Assembly (NCBI RefSeq): GCF_028583425.1
Contig: NC_072794.1
Location: 23,743,232-23,807,231, forward strand
Origin: Eublepharis macularius
Lineage: Eukaryota > Chordata > Lepidosauria > Squamata > Eublepharidae
Direction of reading: 5' to 3'
DNA length: 64,000 nucleotides
Shown: piece after piece, positions 63,926 through 64,000 of the stretch
Layout of the letters: each line of letters opens with the position of its first letter
How positions within the stretch are numbered: position 1 is the first letter of the stretch
Position numbers and translations under genes: made by a program
Notes under the pieces: model-generated
What the model was told of the DNA's origin: nothing
Seen by the model: the letters and a program-made list of their open reading frames with translations, nothing else
The model's database searches: none

Positions 63926-64000
63926 TCCCCTTTTGCATAGGCTGCACTTAATATCCGGTAGATCAAGATCAGACAGGGTAGCATTCCTATTGGAGAATCA

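Larger units (their letters stand above)
48912..64000 (+). other. PRRX1: PRRX1 intron 1, 5' part
   Basis: It runs from the exon 1 donor to the end of the window. No candidate for exon 2 (homeodomain start, KKKRKQRRNRTTF) is seen, in line with the large first intron of this gene in other vertebrates. 49.0-56.5 kb is mostly unique DNA with CpG-rich patches near the promoter. From 56.5 kb repeats become frequent. Confidence 0.8.

Overview
The window looks like vertebrate, almost certainly squamate-reptile, nuclear DNA. Two host genes can be recognised. Both are on the + strand and in the order known from human 1q24: GORAB, complete in five coding exons (9891-19625), and PRRX1, of which only coding exon 1 (48668-48911) and the first 15 kb of intron 1 are present. 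The squamate assignment rests on full-length Sauria-type SINEs (tRNA-like head, BovB-like tail), a second tRNA-derived SINE of the ACA-SINE2 kind, 5S-rRNA-derived SINEs, BovB and CR1 LINE pieces, a Helitron and many hAT-type elements with perfect 8-bp target duplications. I cannot narrow it to a genus.

Layout. 1-9.7 kb: intergenic DNA 5' of GORAB, filled with hAT-type elements, a split Sauria SINE and LINE fragments. 9.7-20.7 kb: GORAB with a CpG-rich promoter, introns carrying LINE tails, a Sauria SINE, a foldback element and a 508-bp hAT element, then a 3' UTR with two poly(A) signals. 20.7-47.9 kb: the GORAB-PRRX1 intergenic interval. It holds a degenerate Helitron (23.1-25.1 kb), LINE-in-repeat nesting (25.7-26.6 kb), a 550-bp foldback inside a SINE (28.5-29.3 kb), a three-deep nest (31.7-32.7 kb), two solo-LTR fossils (37.5 and 39.5 kb), a BovB LINE cut by three later insertions (38.8-40.3 kb), a GC-rich hAT element that imitates a CpG island (43.05-43.57 kb) and a 284-bp palindrome (44.9-45.2 kb). 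Several AT-rich, apparently single-copy stretches are candidate PRRX1 cis-regulatory DNA. 47.9-49.1 kb: PRRX1 CpG island, 5' leader and exon 1. 49-64 kb: PRRX1 intron 1, largely unique DNA to 56.5 kb, then more repeats including a CR1 3' end and a 5S-derived SINE.

GORAB is a Golgi coiled-coil protein and PRRX1 a mesenchymal homeodomain factor. They are neighbours by conserved synteny, and nothing here links them in one pathway. Points that merit follow-up are a 4-nt tandem splice donor and an 8-codon tandem duplication in GORAB exon 2, an uninterrupted 188-codon in-frame extension with a poly-alanine (GCG)9 tract upstream of the PRRX1 ATG, two Helitron 3'-end-like motifs, and the nested or palindromic repeat structures. 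I found no sign of a new multi-gene system, CRISPR array or functional RNA gene. All family assignments are from memory, without database comparison.
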